Positions 49,540 through 59,668 of a DNA stretch of 64,000 nt are shown in pieces; within the stretch, counting starts at the first letter, position 1, and each line of letters begins with the position of its first letter. The notes below the pieces were generated by a model that saw nothing but the letters and a program-made list of their open reading frames with translations, had not been told where the DNA came from and ran no database searches. This DNA is from Oceanicola sp. (GTDB lineage Bacteria; Pseudomonadota; Alphaproteobacteria; Rhodobacterales; Rhodobacteraceae), in assembly GCA_017792405.1 (NCBI GenBank), contig CP051231.1:2548061-2612060 (forward strand), read 5' to 3'. Position numbers and translations under genes: made by a program.

Positions 49540-50643
49540 TCAGGCCGCCTTGTTGGCTGCGATCTTCTGCATCAGCCGCTTGGCGTTTTCAGCCCCCAGC
49601 TTCAGGTCGAAGGCCCTGAACGAAAAATCGGCTTCGAAATCCGGAAAGGCCCGGCGCATCGCCGCTTCCGGGTCGATCTTCATCGCGCTGAGGCGCCCAT
49701 GCTCGGTGAGCGCCCGCGCCTGATCGGGGGTGAGCCCGGTGATCATCCGGAAGAAGCGCAGCAGGTCGGGCATGTTGGTAATGTTGTCACGCACGTGCCG
49801 CACCTGCAGCGCGCGTTCATCATGCAGCAGGCTGCCGATCGCCTCGTCGCCCTGCTCGGCGTAGCGCAGTGTCTTGGCCGCCCAATGCAGCGGAGTCAGC
49901 CCGTCGAAATGCAGCACATGCAGGCCGGTGGCCTTCTTGTGCGGCGCCCATCCGTTGTACTTGCCCGGCAGCTTGGCGGCATGCACCTGCACCTGCACCT
50001 TGTGCCCGGTTCGCACCAGCGGCTTGCCGTGCGACGAGCCCGCGAGCCCGTTGGCGAGGAAGGGCGCGACCTTGTCGCCATAGATCCGGCGGGCAATCCG
50101 CGGGGCCTGTTTGATCGGGTGGCGGAAGACGCCAGAGAAGATGTGCTCGGATCGGTCGCCCGCAAGCCAACAGCGTTCAACCGCCGGGATGCGCAGCCAC
50201 ACGTCCTCTTCCTCCAGCCGCGCGACCTCTTCACCGAAGGGGCGCGCCATGTGCAGGAACTCGTCGGCATCGAGGTGCAGCAGGTAATCGACCTTGGCTT
50301 GGCGGTAGGCCTGGGTGGCATTGATTGCCTGCCGGGCATTCTGGTTCTCGGGCCGTCCACGCTCTCCGTTCACCCGGTTCCAATAGGCATCATTGCATCT
50401 GATCGCCTTCACCCGGCCCGTCTGCTTGAGCATCGGGCGCACGGGGTCGTCGGGGTCGTCGAGGTAGATAAAGATCTTCCGGGCGCCCAACTCGAGGTGG
50501 TGGGCGACAAAGGCCAGCACCAGCTCGGTGGGCTCACGCACGGTGGCCACAACGGCCCAAGTCGGCTCGGGTTTGGCCTCAGGTTTTGGGTCCGGCTGCG
50601 GCGCTTCGGCGGGCTCTTTGCCCTGATCGGTGGTCTCGTTCAT
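49540..50643 (-). CDS. Glycosyltransferase family 2-type protein
   Basis: A 367-residue putative glycosyltransferase. After a proline/glutamate-rich tail-like start come TWAVVATVREPTELVLAFVAHHLELGA, with FIYLDDPDD and the metal-binding DxD in DYLLHLDADEFL (about 120-131): the GT-A pattern of the Glyco_tranf_2_4/GT92-like group. No membrane segment. Donor and acceptor unknown; possibly surface glycan assembly. It is between mdh and sucC on the opposite strand. Confidence 0.75.
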   Translation of the reverse strand: MNETTDQGKEPAEAPQPDPKPEAKPEPTWAVVATVREPTELVLAFVAHHLELGARKIFIYLDDPDDPVRPMLKQTGRVKAIRCNDAYWNRVNGERGRPENQNARQAINATQAYRQAKVDYLLHLDADEFLHMARPFGEEVARLEEEDVWLRIPAVERCWLAGDRSEHIFSGVFRHPIKQAPRIARRIYGDKVAPFLANGLAGSSHGKPLVRTGHKVQVQVHAAKLPGKYNGWAPHKKATGLHVLHFDGLTPLHWAAKTLRYAEQGDEAIGSLLHDERALQVRHVRDNITNMPDLLRFFRMITGLTPDQARALTEHGRLSAMKIDPEAAMRRAFPDFEADFSFRAFDLKLGAENAKRLMQKIAANKAA

Positions 50644-50737
50644 GGCGCCATGATTAGCGCGGAGGCCCGTGTCTTGCCAGCCCTGCCACGCGGTCCCGGC
50701 AGTGATTCTCCTGATAGCGTTAGCACCCCGTTAACTT

Positions 50738-50766
50738 GTGATCACACAATTCTTGGCTGTGATCAC
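50738..50766. promoter_or_regulatory. Double operator GTGATCAC upstream of sucC
   Basis: GTGATCAC at 50738-50745 and 50759-50766, again 21 bp apart, within TTGTGATCACAC and TGTGATCACAAA. The pair is about 110 bases before the sucC ATG. Just upstream, TGATAGCGTTAGCA (50712-50725) is an imperfect dyad centred on CG that resembles LacI-family operators. The 231-bp gap also serves the divergent glycosyltransferase gene. Confidence 0.75.
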
Positions 50767-50874
50767 AAATCGCATTAATCATACCCAACCCCCGCATTTG
50801 AAGGTGATTTTTGTTTGCGCGGCGCGTCTGCTGTGCCAAGGACGGGATCGAACCGCAGCTTGAGGAACAGCTTC

Positions 50875-52068
50875 ATGAACATCCATGAGTATCAGGCGAA
50901 GGCCCTTCTTCGCTCCTACGGCGCCCCGGTCTCCGATGGCCGGGCCGTGCTGAAGGCCGATGAGGCCAAGACCGCCGCCGGCGAACTCGACGGCCCGCTC
51001 TGGGTGGTTAAGGCACAGATCCACGCAGGTGGCCGCGGCAAAGGCTCCTTCAAGGAATCCGCCGCCGGCGAAAAGGGCGGCGTCCGCCTCGCCAAGTCGG
51101 TCGAAGAGGCCGCCGAAGAAGCCAAGAAGATGCTGGGCAAGACCCTCGTCACCCATCAGACCGGCCCCGCCGGCAAACAGGTGAACCGCATCTACATCGA
51201 AGACGGCTCCGACATCACCTCCGAGTTCTACCTCGCCCTGCTGGTCGACCGTGCCACCAGCCGCGTGAGCTTCGTCTGCTCCACCGAGGGCGGGATGGAC
51301 ATCGAAGAGGTCGCCGCCTCCACCCCTGAGAAGATCCTCAGCTTCACCGTCGATCCGGCCACCGGCTACCAGCCTTACCACGGCCGCCGCGTCGCCTTCG
51401 CCCTCGGGCTGGAGGGCGCCGCCGTCAAGCAATGCGTCAAGCTGATGGGCATTCTCTACAAGGCCTTCATGGAGAAGGACATGGAGATGCTGGAGATCAA
51501 CCCGCTGATCCTGATGCCGAACGGCGAGCTGAAGGTGCTCGACGCCAAGCTCGGCTTCGACGGCAACGCGATCTACCGCCACCCCGACATCGCCGAGCTG
51601 CGCGACGAGACCGAGGAAGACCCCAAGGAACTCGCCGCCTCCAAGTTCGACCTCAACTACATCGCCCTCGACGGCGAGATCGGCTGCATGGTCAACGGCG
51701 CGGGCCTCGCGATGGCCACGATGGACATCATCAAGCTCTACGGCGCCGAGCCCGCCAACTTCCTCGATGTGGGCGGCGGCGCGACCAAGGAGAAGGTGAC
51801 CGAGGCGTTCAAGATCATCACCTCCGACCCGAACGTCAAAGGCATCCTCGTCAACATCTTCGGCGGCATCATGCGCTGCGATGTGATCGCCGAGGGCGTG
51901 GTCGCCGCGGTCAAGGAAGTCGGCCTGCAAGTGCCGCTGGTGGTCCGCCTCGAGGGCACCAACGTGGAAAAGGGCAAGGAGATCATCAACTCCTCCGGCC
52001 TCAACGTGATCGCCGCCGACGACCTTTCGGACGGCGCCGAGAAGATCGTGAAAGCGGTGAAGGGCTGA
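50875..52068 (+). CDS. sucC: Succinyl-CoA synthetase beta subunit
   Basis: Forms succinyl-CoA synthetase with SucD. 397 residues: [19 protein letters not shown], the ATP-grasp segment [38 protein letters not shown]/Mg site [11 protein letters not shown], and [16 protein letters not shown]. The start at 50875 is the conserved one. First gene of sucC, two secreted-protein genes, sucD, sucA, sucB; led by the double GTGATCAC operator. Confidence 0.96.
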   Translation: MNIHEYQAKALLRSYGAPVSDGRAVLKADEAKTAAGELDGPLWVVKAQIHAGGRGKGSFKESAAGEKGGVRLAKSVEEAAEEAKKMLGKTLVTHQTGPAGKQVNRIYIEDGSDITSEFYLALLVDRATSRVSFVCSTEGGMDIEEVAASTPEKILSFTVDPATGYQPYHGRRVAFALGLEGAAVKQCVKLMGILYKAFMEKDMEMLEINPLILMPNGELKVLDAKLGFDGNAIYRHPDIAELRDETEEDPKELAASKFDLNYIALDGEIGCMVNGAGLAMATMDIIKLYGAEPANFLDVGGGATKEKVTEAFKIITSDPNVKGILVNIFGGIMRCDVIAEGVVAAVKEVGLQVPLVVRLEGTNVEKGKEIINSSGLNVIAADDLSDGAEKIVKAVKG

Positions 52069-52073
52069 GCCTG

Positions 52074-52586
52074 ATGCGCGCCGCCCTCCCCCTCCTCGCC
52101 TGCCTCGCTGCCACTCCGGCGACGGCGCAGGATGTCATCGCGCTTCAGAAGATGACGATGCAGCTCTCCAATCCCGCAGGGGTGGAGGCGCAGATGGGGG
52201 CATGGGCGGCCTGCGTGATGGGCAATGGCGACAAGGATGTCACCACCGCCTATTTCGCACCGCGCGGCTGGGAGGTGTTCTCCGATCCCGAGATGGGGAT
52301 GGCCGAGATCAGCCATCCGACCTCGCAGATCTACATCTCGCTCTACATGGACGGGGCAATCTGTTCGGTCGCCCATACCAACCAGCCCTCCGCCGATGCC
52401 ACGCTGCTCCTCGAGAACTTTCTCGAGGTTGCCGGCATCCCGGCCACGCCCACCGAGATCGAGGGCTGTGCCGGGTGGGACCGCGGCGATGGCATGAGCA
52501 TCGGCCTCACCTCCGGCGGTCAAGACCCTGTCTGCGTCGGCACCACCGACAATGACGTGCGCTTCACCTTCCCGGTGAGGGACTGA
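52074..52586 (+). CDS. Secreted hypothetical protein between sucC and sucD (first)
   Basis: A 170-residue protein starting 5 bp after sucC. Signal peptide MRAALPLLACLAATPATAQ. The mature domain has four cysteines (AACVMG, AICSVA, EGCAGW, DPVCVG) suggesting two disulfides, and beta-rich stretches (QIYISLYMDGAICSV). No family recognised. Its size and layout resemble the following gene, but sequence similarity between them is not evident. Confidence 0.65.
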   Translation: MRAALPLLACLAATPATAQDVIALQKMTMQLSNPAGVEAQMGAWAACVMGNGDKDVTTAYFAPRGWEVFSDPEMGMAEISHPTSQIYISLYMDGAICSVAHTNQPSADATLLLENFLEVAGIPATPTEIEGCAGWDRGDGMSIGLTSGGQDPVCVGTTDNDVRFTFPVRD

Positions 52587-52589
52587 GCC

Positions 52590-53147
52590 ATGCGCACCCT
52601 CGCCCTCCTCCTCCTCACCGCCACCCCGGCTGCCGCGCAGATCGACTTGCCCCGTGCCTTCGACCTGTTCGACACTTACTGCCGCCCGGCGATGCAGGGC
52701 GAGGCGGCGCTCCGCGAGGTGGCCAAGGTGCCCGGTCCGGGCGGCGAGCAGGTCTTTGCCGCAACCGAGGACGGCTCCTGGGTGACGTTCGCCACCGGCG
52801 AGGGCGATTTTCTGGTGATCGGCAGCTACCGCTACGGCGAAGGCACCGAGATGCGGGAATGCATGGTGCAGCAGGTCGGCAGCATTGCCGGGCAGGAGCC
52901 AGTCGACCCGGTGGAGGCCGCCTTCCTCGACCTCGTACCCAAGGGCGAAGGCATCACCATGTCGGGCGGCAAGGTCATGGAGCAAATGCCGCCGGTCGGC
53001 CATTTTGCGATGATGCCCAAAGGCCACCTCAACGACCGGCGCGAATATACCCTCCTCGGCGCGATGGAGCCGCCCGAGGCCATGATGCAGGGCTCGATGG
53101 GGCCCGGCGTCTTTCGTCTGAATGCCTATGCGGTGATCCCGCAATGA
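52590..53147 (+). CDS. Secreted hypothetical protein between sucC and sucD (second)
   Basis: A 185-residue protein beginning three bases after the stop of the previous gene. Signal peptide MRTLALLLLTATPAAAQ. The mature part has cysteines in DTYCRPAM and MRECMVQQ and the motif FDLFDTYC close to the N-terminus, a beta-rich middle, and REYTLLGAMEPPEAMMQGS near the end. Unknown function, probably periplasmic, co-transcribed with suc genes. Confidence 0.65.
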   Translation: MRTLALLLLTATPAAAQIDLPRAFDLFDTYCRPAMQGEAALREVAKVPGPGGEQVFAATEDGSWVTFATGEGDFLVIGSYRYGEGTEMRECMVQQVGSIAGQEPVDPVEAAFLDLVPKGEGITMSGGKVMEQMPPVGHFAMMPKGHLNDRREYTLLGAMEPPEAMMQGSMGPGVFRLNAYAVIPQ

Positions 53148-53210
53148 GCAGCACACGCAACACCCGAGCGCCCCGCGCGGCGCAGTGACAAAGAAGCAAG
53201 GAAAACACCG

Positions 53211-54092
53211 ATGGCCATTCTTGTCGACGAAAACACCAAGGTGATCTGCCAGGGCCTCACCGGCTCGCAGGGCACGTTTCACTCCGAGCAGGCAATCGCC
53301 TACGGCACCAAGATGGTCGGCGGCGTGACCCCCGGCAAGGGTGGTCAGACCCACCTCGATCTGCCGGTCTTCAACTCGGTGCATGAGGCCAAGCATGTGA
53401 CCGGCGCCAACGCCTCGGTCATCTACGTGCCGCCCCCCTTCGCCGCCGACTCGATCCTCGAAGCGATCGACGCCGAGATGGAGCTGATCGTCTGCATCAC
53501 CGAGGGCATCCCGGTGCTCGACATGATGAGCGTGAAGCGCGCGCTGGAGGGCTCCTCCTCGCGCCTCATCGGCCCCAACTGCCCCGGTGTCATCACCCCC
53601 GACGCCTGCAAGATCGGCATCATGCCCGGCCATATCCACAAGCGCGGCAGCGTTGGTGTTGTGTCCCGCTCCGGCACCCTGACCTATGAGGCCGTGAAGC
53701 AGACGGCGGATGCGGGCCTCGGCCAGTCCACCGCTGTCGGCATCGGCGGCGACCCGATCAAGGGCACCGAGCATATCGACGTGCTCGACATGTTCCTCGA
53801 CGACGACGAGACCCAGTCGATCATCATGATCGGCGAAATCGGCGGCTCCGCCGAAGAAGAGGCCGCCGAGTTCCTCGCCGAGCAAAAGAAGAAGGGCCGC
53901 TGGAAGCCGGTCGCCGGTTTCATCGCCGGCCGCACCGCCCCTCCGGGCCGCCGCATGGGCCATGCCGGCGCCATCGTGGCCGGCGGCAAGGGCGACGCCG
54001 AGAGCAAGATCGAAGCCATGCGCTCCGCTGGCATCGTGGTGGCCGACAGCCCCGCAACGCTGGGCGAAGCCGTGCTGAAGGCGATTGGCTAA
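53211..54092 (+). CDS. sucD: Succinyl-CoA synthetase alpha subunit
   Basis: 293 residues. CoA-binding [42 protein letters not shown], the [10 protein letters not shown] loop, and the phosphohistidine region [16 protein letters not shown] with the His that is transiently phosphorylated. Length and motifs are standard. 63 bp after the second secreted-protein gene, with its own AAGCAAGGAAAA ribosome-binding region. Confidence 0.96.
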   Translation: MAILVDENTKVICQGLTGSQGTFHSEQAIAYGTKMVGGVTPGKGGQTHLDLPVFNSVHEAKHVTGANASVIYVPPPFAADSILEAIDAEMELIVCITEGIPVLDMMSVKRALEGSSSRLIGPNCPGVITPDACKIGIMPGHIHKRGSVGVVSRSGTLTYEAVKQTADAGLGQSTAVGIGGDPIKGTEHIDVLDMFLDDDETQSIIMIGEIGGSAEEEAAEFLAEQKKKGRWKPVAGFIAGRTAPPGRRMGHAGAIVAGGKGDAESKIEAMRSAGIVVADSPATLGEAVLKAIG

Positions 54093-54167
54093 GCCCGGCA
54101 CATATCGCGCGACACTGGCCGCGGGCGGGGGATTCCGCCCGTGGCCTTCAACACATCAGGTGGCATC

Positions 54168-57134
54168 ATGACCGAACAAAGCCCCAACGACCTCTTCCAC
54201 GCCTCCAGCTTCATGCAGGGGCACAACGCGGCCTATCTCGAACAGCTCTACGCCAAATACGCCGACGACCCGAACTCGGTCGATGGCGCTTGGGCCGAGT
54301 TCTTCCGGCAGTTGGGCGATGGCGAAACCGATGTGAAGGCCGAGGCCAAGGGGCCGAGCTGGGCCCGCAATGACTGGCCGCCCATGCCGGGCGATGATCT
54401 GACCGCCGCGCTCACCGGCGAGTGGCCCGCCGAGGCCACACCCGAGGGCAAGGGCGCCGCGAAGAAGATCAAGGACGCCGCCGGGGCCAGCGCCGCGCCT
54501 GTCAGCGAAGAGGCGATCAAGACCGCTGTGCTCGACAGCATCCGCGCGCTCATGCTGATCCGCGCCTACCGGATCCGCGGCCACCTCGTGGCCGATCTCG
54601 ACCCGCTCGGCATGCAGGATCAGACGCCCCACCCCGAGCTGGACCCGAAGAGCTACGGCTTCACCGATGCCGACATGGACCGCCCGATCTTCATCGATCA
54701 GGTGCTGGGCCTCAAGTTCGCCTCGCTGCGCCAGATCATCGACATCGTGCGCCGCACCTACTGCGGCACCTTCGCGCTGCAGTACATGCACATCTCCAAC
54801 CCCGAAGAGGCCTCCTGGCTGAAGGAGCGCATCGAAGGGCTGGGCAAGGAAATCGCCTTCACCCGCGAGGGCCGCAAGGCGATCCTGAACAAGCTGGTCG
54901 AGGCCGAGGGCTTCGAGAAGTTCCTCCATGTCAAATACATGGGCACCAAGCGCTTTGGCCTTGATGGCGGCGAAAGCCTCGTGCCCGCGATGGAGCAGAT
55001 CATCAAGCGCGGGGGCAACCTCGGCGTGAAGGAGATCGTCGTCGGCATGCCTCACCGGGGCCGCCTCTCGGTGCTGGCCAACGTGATGGCCAAGCCCTAC
55101 CGCGCGATCTTCAACGAGTTCCAGGGCGGCAGCTTCAAACCCGAGGACGTGGATGGCTCCGGCGACGTGAAATATCACCTCGGCGCCTCCTCCGACCGTG
55201 AGTTCGATGGCAACACCGTCCACCTCAGCCTCACCGCCAACCCCTCGCACCTCGAAGCGGTCAACCCTGTGGTGCTGGGCAAGGCCCGCGCCAAGCAGGA
55301 CCAGCTGGGCGACAAGGAGCGCACGCAGGTACTGCCGATCCTGCTGCATGGTGATGCGGCCTTTGCCGGTCAGGGCGTTGTGGCCGAGTGCTTTGGCCTC
55401 TCGGGCCTGCGCGGTCACCGCACCGGCGGCACCATCCATATCGTGGTGAACAACCAGATCGGCTTCACCACCGCGCCGCACTTCTCGCGCAGCTCGCCCT
55501 ACCCCACCGACATCGCGCTGATGGTCGAAGCGCCGATCTTCCACGTGAACGGCGACGACCCCGAGGCCGTGGTGCATGCCGCCAAGGTGGCCACCGAATT
55601 CCGCCAGAAGTTCCACAAGGACGTGGTGCTCGACATCTTCTGTTATCGCCGCTTCGGCCATAACGAAGGCGATGAGCCGATGTTCACCAACCCGATCATG
55701 TACAAGCGGATCAAGGGCCACAAAACGACCCTGAGCCTCTACACCGAGCGGCTGGTGAAAGACGGGCTGATTCCCGAAGGCGAGATCGAAGACATGAAGG
55801 CGGCCTTCCAGAGCTACCTGAATGACGAGTTCGAAGCCGGAAAGAACTACAAGCCCAACAAGGCCGACTGGCTCGATGGCCGCTGGTCGCACCTCGACCG
55901 TCGCGGTGAAGAGTACCAGCGCGGCGAGACGGCGATCGCCGAAGAGACCTTCCGCGATGTCGGCAAGGCGCTGACCACAGCCCCCGAGGGTTACGCCCTG
56001 CACAAGACGGTGCAGCGGATGCTGGGCGCCAAGGCCGACATGGTCGAAAAGGGCGAGGGCATCGACTGGGCCACGGGCGAGGCACTGGCCTTCGGCTCGC
56101 TGCTCACCGAGGGCTACCCGGTGCGCCTTGCCGGGCAAGACAGCACGCGCGGCACCTTCTCGCAGCGCCACTCCGGCTTCGTCAATCAGGAGACGGAAGA
56201 GCGCTACTACCCGCTCAACCACATCCGCTCCGGTCAGGCGCAATACGAGGTCATCGACTCGATGCTCTCGGAATATGCGGTGCTGGGCTTCGAATATGGC
56301 TATAGCCTCGCCGAGCCCAACGCGCTCACCCTCTGGGAAGCCCAGTTCGGTGACTTCGCCAACGGCGCGCAGATCATGTTCGACCAGTTCGTCTCGTCGG
56401 GCGAGAGCAAGTGGCTGCGGATGTCAGGTCTCGTCTGCCTGCTGCCGCATGGCTACGAGGGCCAGGGGCCGGAGCATTCCTCCGCCCGCCTCGAGCGCTT
56501 CCTGCAGATGTGCGGGCAAGACAACTGGATCGTCGCCAACTGTACGACCCCGGCCAACTACTTCCACATCCTGCGCCGTCAGATCCACCGCAGCTTCCGC
56601 AAGCCGCTCATCATGATGACGCCCAAGTCGTTGCTGCGCCACAAGATGGCCGTCAGCCGGATGGAAGAGTTCACCACCGGGTCGAGCTTCCACCGGGTTC
56701 TGTGGGACGACGCCGAGCACGGCAACTCCGACACCCAGCTCGCGCCCGATGACAAGATCAAGCGCGTGGTGATGTGCTCGGGCAAGGTCTACTACGACCT
56801 GCTGGAGGCCCGCGACGCAGCCGGCATCGACGATGTCTACCTGCTGCGCGTCGAGCAGTTCTACCCGTTCCCCGCCATCTCCCTCGTGAAGGAGCTGGAG
56901 CGGTTCAAGGGGGCCGAGATGGTCTGGTGTCAGGAAGAGCCCAAGAACCAGGGCGCCTGGAGCTACATCGAACCCAACATCGAATGGGTGCTGGGCCGGA
57001 TCGACGCCAAGTTCGGCCGCCCCATCTACGCAGGCCGGGCAACCTCGGCCTCCCCTGCCACCGGTCTCGCCTCGCAGCACAAGGCACAACAGGAAGCGCT
57101 CGTGAACGAGGCGCTCGGAATCGAAGGAAACTGA
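54168..57134 (+). CDS. sucA: 2-Oxoglutarate dehydrogenase E1 component
   Basis: Thiamine-diphosphate decarboxylase of the oxoglutarate dehydrogenase complex, 988 residues. N-terminal SSFMQGHNAAYLEQLYAKY (E2-binding region), then IRAYRIRGHLVADLDPLG, the ThDP site MPHRGRLSVLANVM, ANPSHLEAVNPVV, HGDAAFAGQGVV and GHNEGDEP. The C-terminal half has RHSGFVNQE and LLPHGYEGQGPEHSSAR. The start MTEQSPNDLF at 54168 is chosen over an in-frame ATG at 54141. Confidence 0.96.
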   Translation: MTEQSPNDLFHASSFMQGHNAAYLEQLYAKYADDPNSVDGAWAEFFRQLGDGETDVKAEAKGPSWARNDWPPMPGDDLTAALTGEWPAEATPEGKGAAKKIKDAAGASAAPVSEEAIKTAVLDSIRALMLIRAYRIRGHLVADLDPLGMQDQTPHPELDPKSYGFTDADMDRPIFIDQVLGLKFASLRQIIDIVRRTYCGTFALQYMHISNPEEASWLKERIEGLGKEIAFTREGRKAILNKLVEAEGFEKFLHVKYMGTKRFGLDGGESLVPAMEQIIKRGGNLGVKEIVVGMPHRGRLSVLANVMAKPYRAIFNEFQGGSFKPEDVDGSGDVKYHLGASSDREFDGNTVHLSLTANPSHLEAVNPVVLGKARAKQDQLGDKERTQVLPILLHGDAAFAGQGVVAECFGLSGLRGHRTGGTIHIVVNNQIGFTTAPHFSRSSPYPTDIALMVEAPIFHVNGDDPEAVVHAAKVATEFRQKFHKDVVLDIFCYRRFGHNEGDEPMFTNPIMYKRIKGHKTTLSLYTERLVKDGLIPEGEIEDMKAAFQSYLNDEFEAGKNYKPNKADWLDGRWSHLDRRGEEYQRGETAIAEETFRDVGKALTTAPEGYALHKTVQRMLGAKADMVEKGEGIDWATGEALAFGSLLTEGYPVRLAGQDSTRGTFSQRHSGFVNQETEERYYPLNHIRSGQAQYEVIDSMLSEYAVLGFEYGYSLAEPNALTLWEAQFGDFANGAQIMFDQFVSSGESKWLRMSGLVCLLPHGYEGQGPEHSSARLERFLQMCGQDNWIVANCTTPANYFHILRRQIHRSFRKPLIMMTPKSLLRHKMAVSRMEEFTTGSSFHRVLWDDAEHGNSDTQLAPDDKIKRVVMCSGKVYYDLLEARDAAGIDDVYLLRVEQFYPFPAISLVKELERFKGAEMVWCQEEPKNQGAWSYIEPNIEWVLGRIDAKFGRPIYAGRATSASPATGLASQHKAQQEALVNEALGIEGN

Positions 57135-57137
57135 TCA

Positions 57138-58688
<1,551 letters not shown>

Positions 58689-58698
58689 CTGGTAGGTT

Positions 58699-58732
58699 TC
58701 ACCCACCCTGCAACCAGACGTAGGGTGGGTGA
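58699..58732. repeat. Perfect 11-bp inverted repeat after sucB (REP-like)
   Basis: tcacccaccct (58699-58709) and agggtgggtga (58722-58732) pair perfectly over a 12-nt loop, 10 bases past the sucB stop. No T-run follows. The TAGGGTGGGT-type hairpin recalls a short repeat scattered in Roseobacter-group genomes (memory, unchecked). It may stabilise or partly end the suc transcript. Confidence 0.55.
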
Positions 58733-58756
58733 CAACCCGCCACCCGGAGCACTCGC

Positions 58757-59194
58757 ATGACCCTGCTCACCCGCGCCGAAACCATCGCCTTCTCGCCCGA
58801 AACGGCGAGCGGGCTGAGGTCTGCCGGGTTCACGTTGGGCGCGCTGTCCATCTTCGGCGTGCTGGCGCTTGGCACTTTCGGCGGGGCCGGGTTTCAGCCG
58901 TGGCTGCTGATCTTCGCGGTCATTGCCTTCATCCCCGCCCTGCTGCTGCTCGCCCTCTCCCGCACCCTGCCCGCCCGCAGGCCCATTTCAGTGCTGCTGA
59001 TCTGGGCGCTCTGCGGCTTTTCCTTCCTGCTCATCCGCCGGACCCCGAGCGTGGCCGATGGCATCGAGCCGCAATGGCTCATCACCCCGCTGGTCTGGAT
59101 CGTCGCCGCGCTGGAGCTGGTGCTCGCCCTCGCGCTGGCCTGGTTCGCGTGGCACCTCTACCGCAAGGGCGCCTTCAGCGGGGTGCCGGAATGA
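58757..59194 (+). CDS. Hypothetical membrane protein, 145 aa
   Basis: Four membrane helices: FTLGALSIFGVLALGTFGG, WLLIFAVIAFIPALLLLALS, ISVLLIWALCGFSFLLI and LVWIVAALELVLALALAWFAW. Short charged loops. No family recognised. It starts 24 bases after the REP-like hairpin and overlaps the next gene by four bases (ATGA). Confidence 0.6.
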   Translation: MTLLTRAETIAFSPETASGLRSAGFTLGALSIFGVLALGTFGGAGFQPWLLIFAVIAFIPALLLLALSRTLPARRPISVLLIWALCGFSFLLIRRTPSVADGIEPQWLITPLVWIVAALELVLALALAWFAWHLYRKGAFSGVPE

Positions 59195-59550
59195 CCGATT
59201 TCGCCGCGCTCGAAAACGCCATCTGGTCCGCCGCCTCCGCCTATGACCGCGCCGCCATCGAGCGGCTGCTCGCGCCGGAGTTCTTCGAGCTGTCGCGCTC
59301 TGGCCGGAAGTACACCCGCGAAGAGCTGCTGACCGACACCTCCGAGGGTCGCCCCTCCGAACACCGCTTGCACGGGCTGGAGAGCCAGGCCATCGCGCCT
59401 GGCGTCACCCTCGTGACCTACACCTCCGAAACCCGCTACCCGGACGAGGTCCAATGGGCCAGCCGCTCGACCCTCTGGGCCGAAACGCCCGAAGGCTGGC
59501 GGGCCCGATTTCATCAGGGCACACCGCTGCCCGAGGGCGGCCTGTCATGA
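59191..59550 (+). CDS. DUF4440 / NTF2-like protein
   Basis: A 119-residue small alpha+beta protein: FAALENAIWSAASAYDRAAIERLLAPEFFELSRSG is the helix-helix-strand opening of the SnoaL/NTF2-like fold, followed by HRLHGLESQAIAPGVTLVTYTSE and RSTLWAETPEGWRARFHQGTP. DUF4440 members bind or modify small ligands; the role here is unknown. Overlaps the membrane-protein gene by 4 bp. Confidence 0.75.
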   Translation: MTDFAALENAIWSAASAYDRAAIERLLAPEFFELSRSGRKYTREELLTDTSEGRPSEHRLHGLESQAIAPGVTLVTYTSETRYPDEVQWASRSTLWAETPEGWRARFHQGTPLPEGGLS

Positions 59551-59601
59551 GCGGGCAGCGCGTTAACGAATTCACCCGAAAACCGCATATGTCAGATGAC
59601 A

Positions 59602-59641
59602 TGTGCATGGGATGTGCATGGATTGTGCATCAGTTCTGCAT
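59602..59641. repeat. Four 11-bp-phased TGTGCAT repeats before lpdA
   Basis: TGTGCAT at 59602, 59613 and 59624, and TCTGCAT at 59635: exactly 11 bp apart, in the same orientation, ending 28 bases before the lpdA ATG. An inverted repeat atgt-N6-acat (59590-59603) overlaps the first. The array looks like a cooperative binding site or leader element in the 118-bp gap before lpdA. Confidence 0.6.
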
Positions 59642-59668
59642 GCCCCGAATCTTGGTAAAGGAGAGCCC

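Noticed and set aside
54156..56243. A 695-codon open frame antisense to sucA, and similar long antisense frames over mrdA, sdhA and sucCD
   Set aside because: All lie opposite strongly conserved enzymes and show no family motif; typical GC-rich shadow frames.
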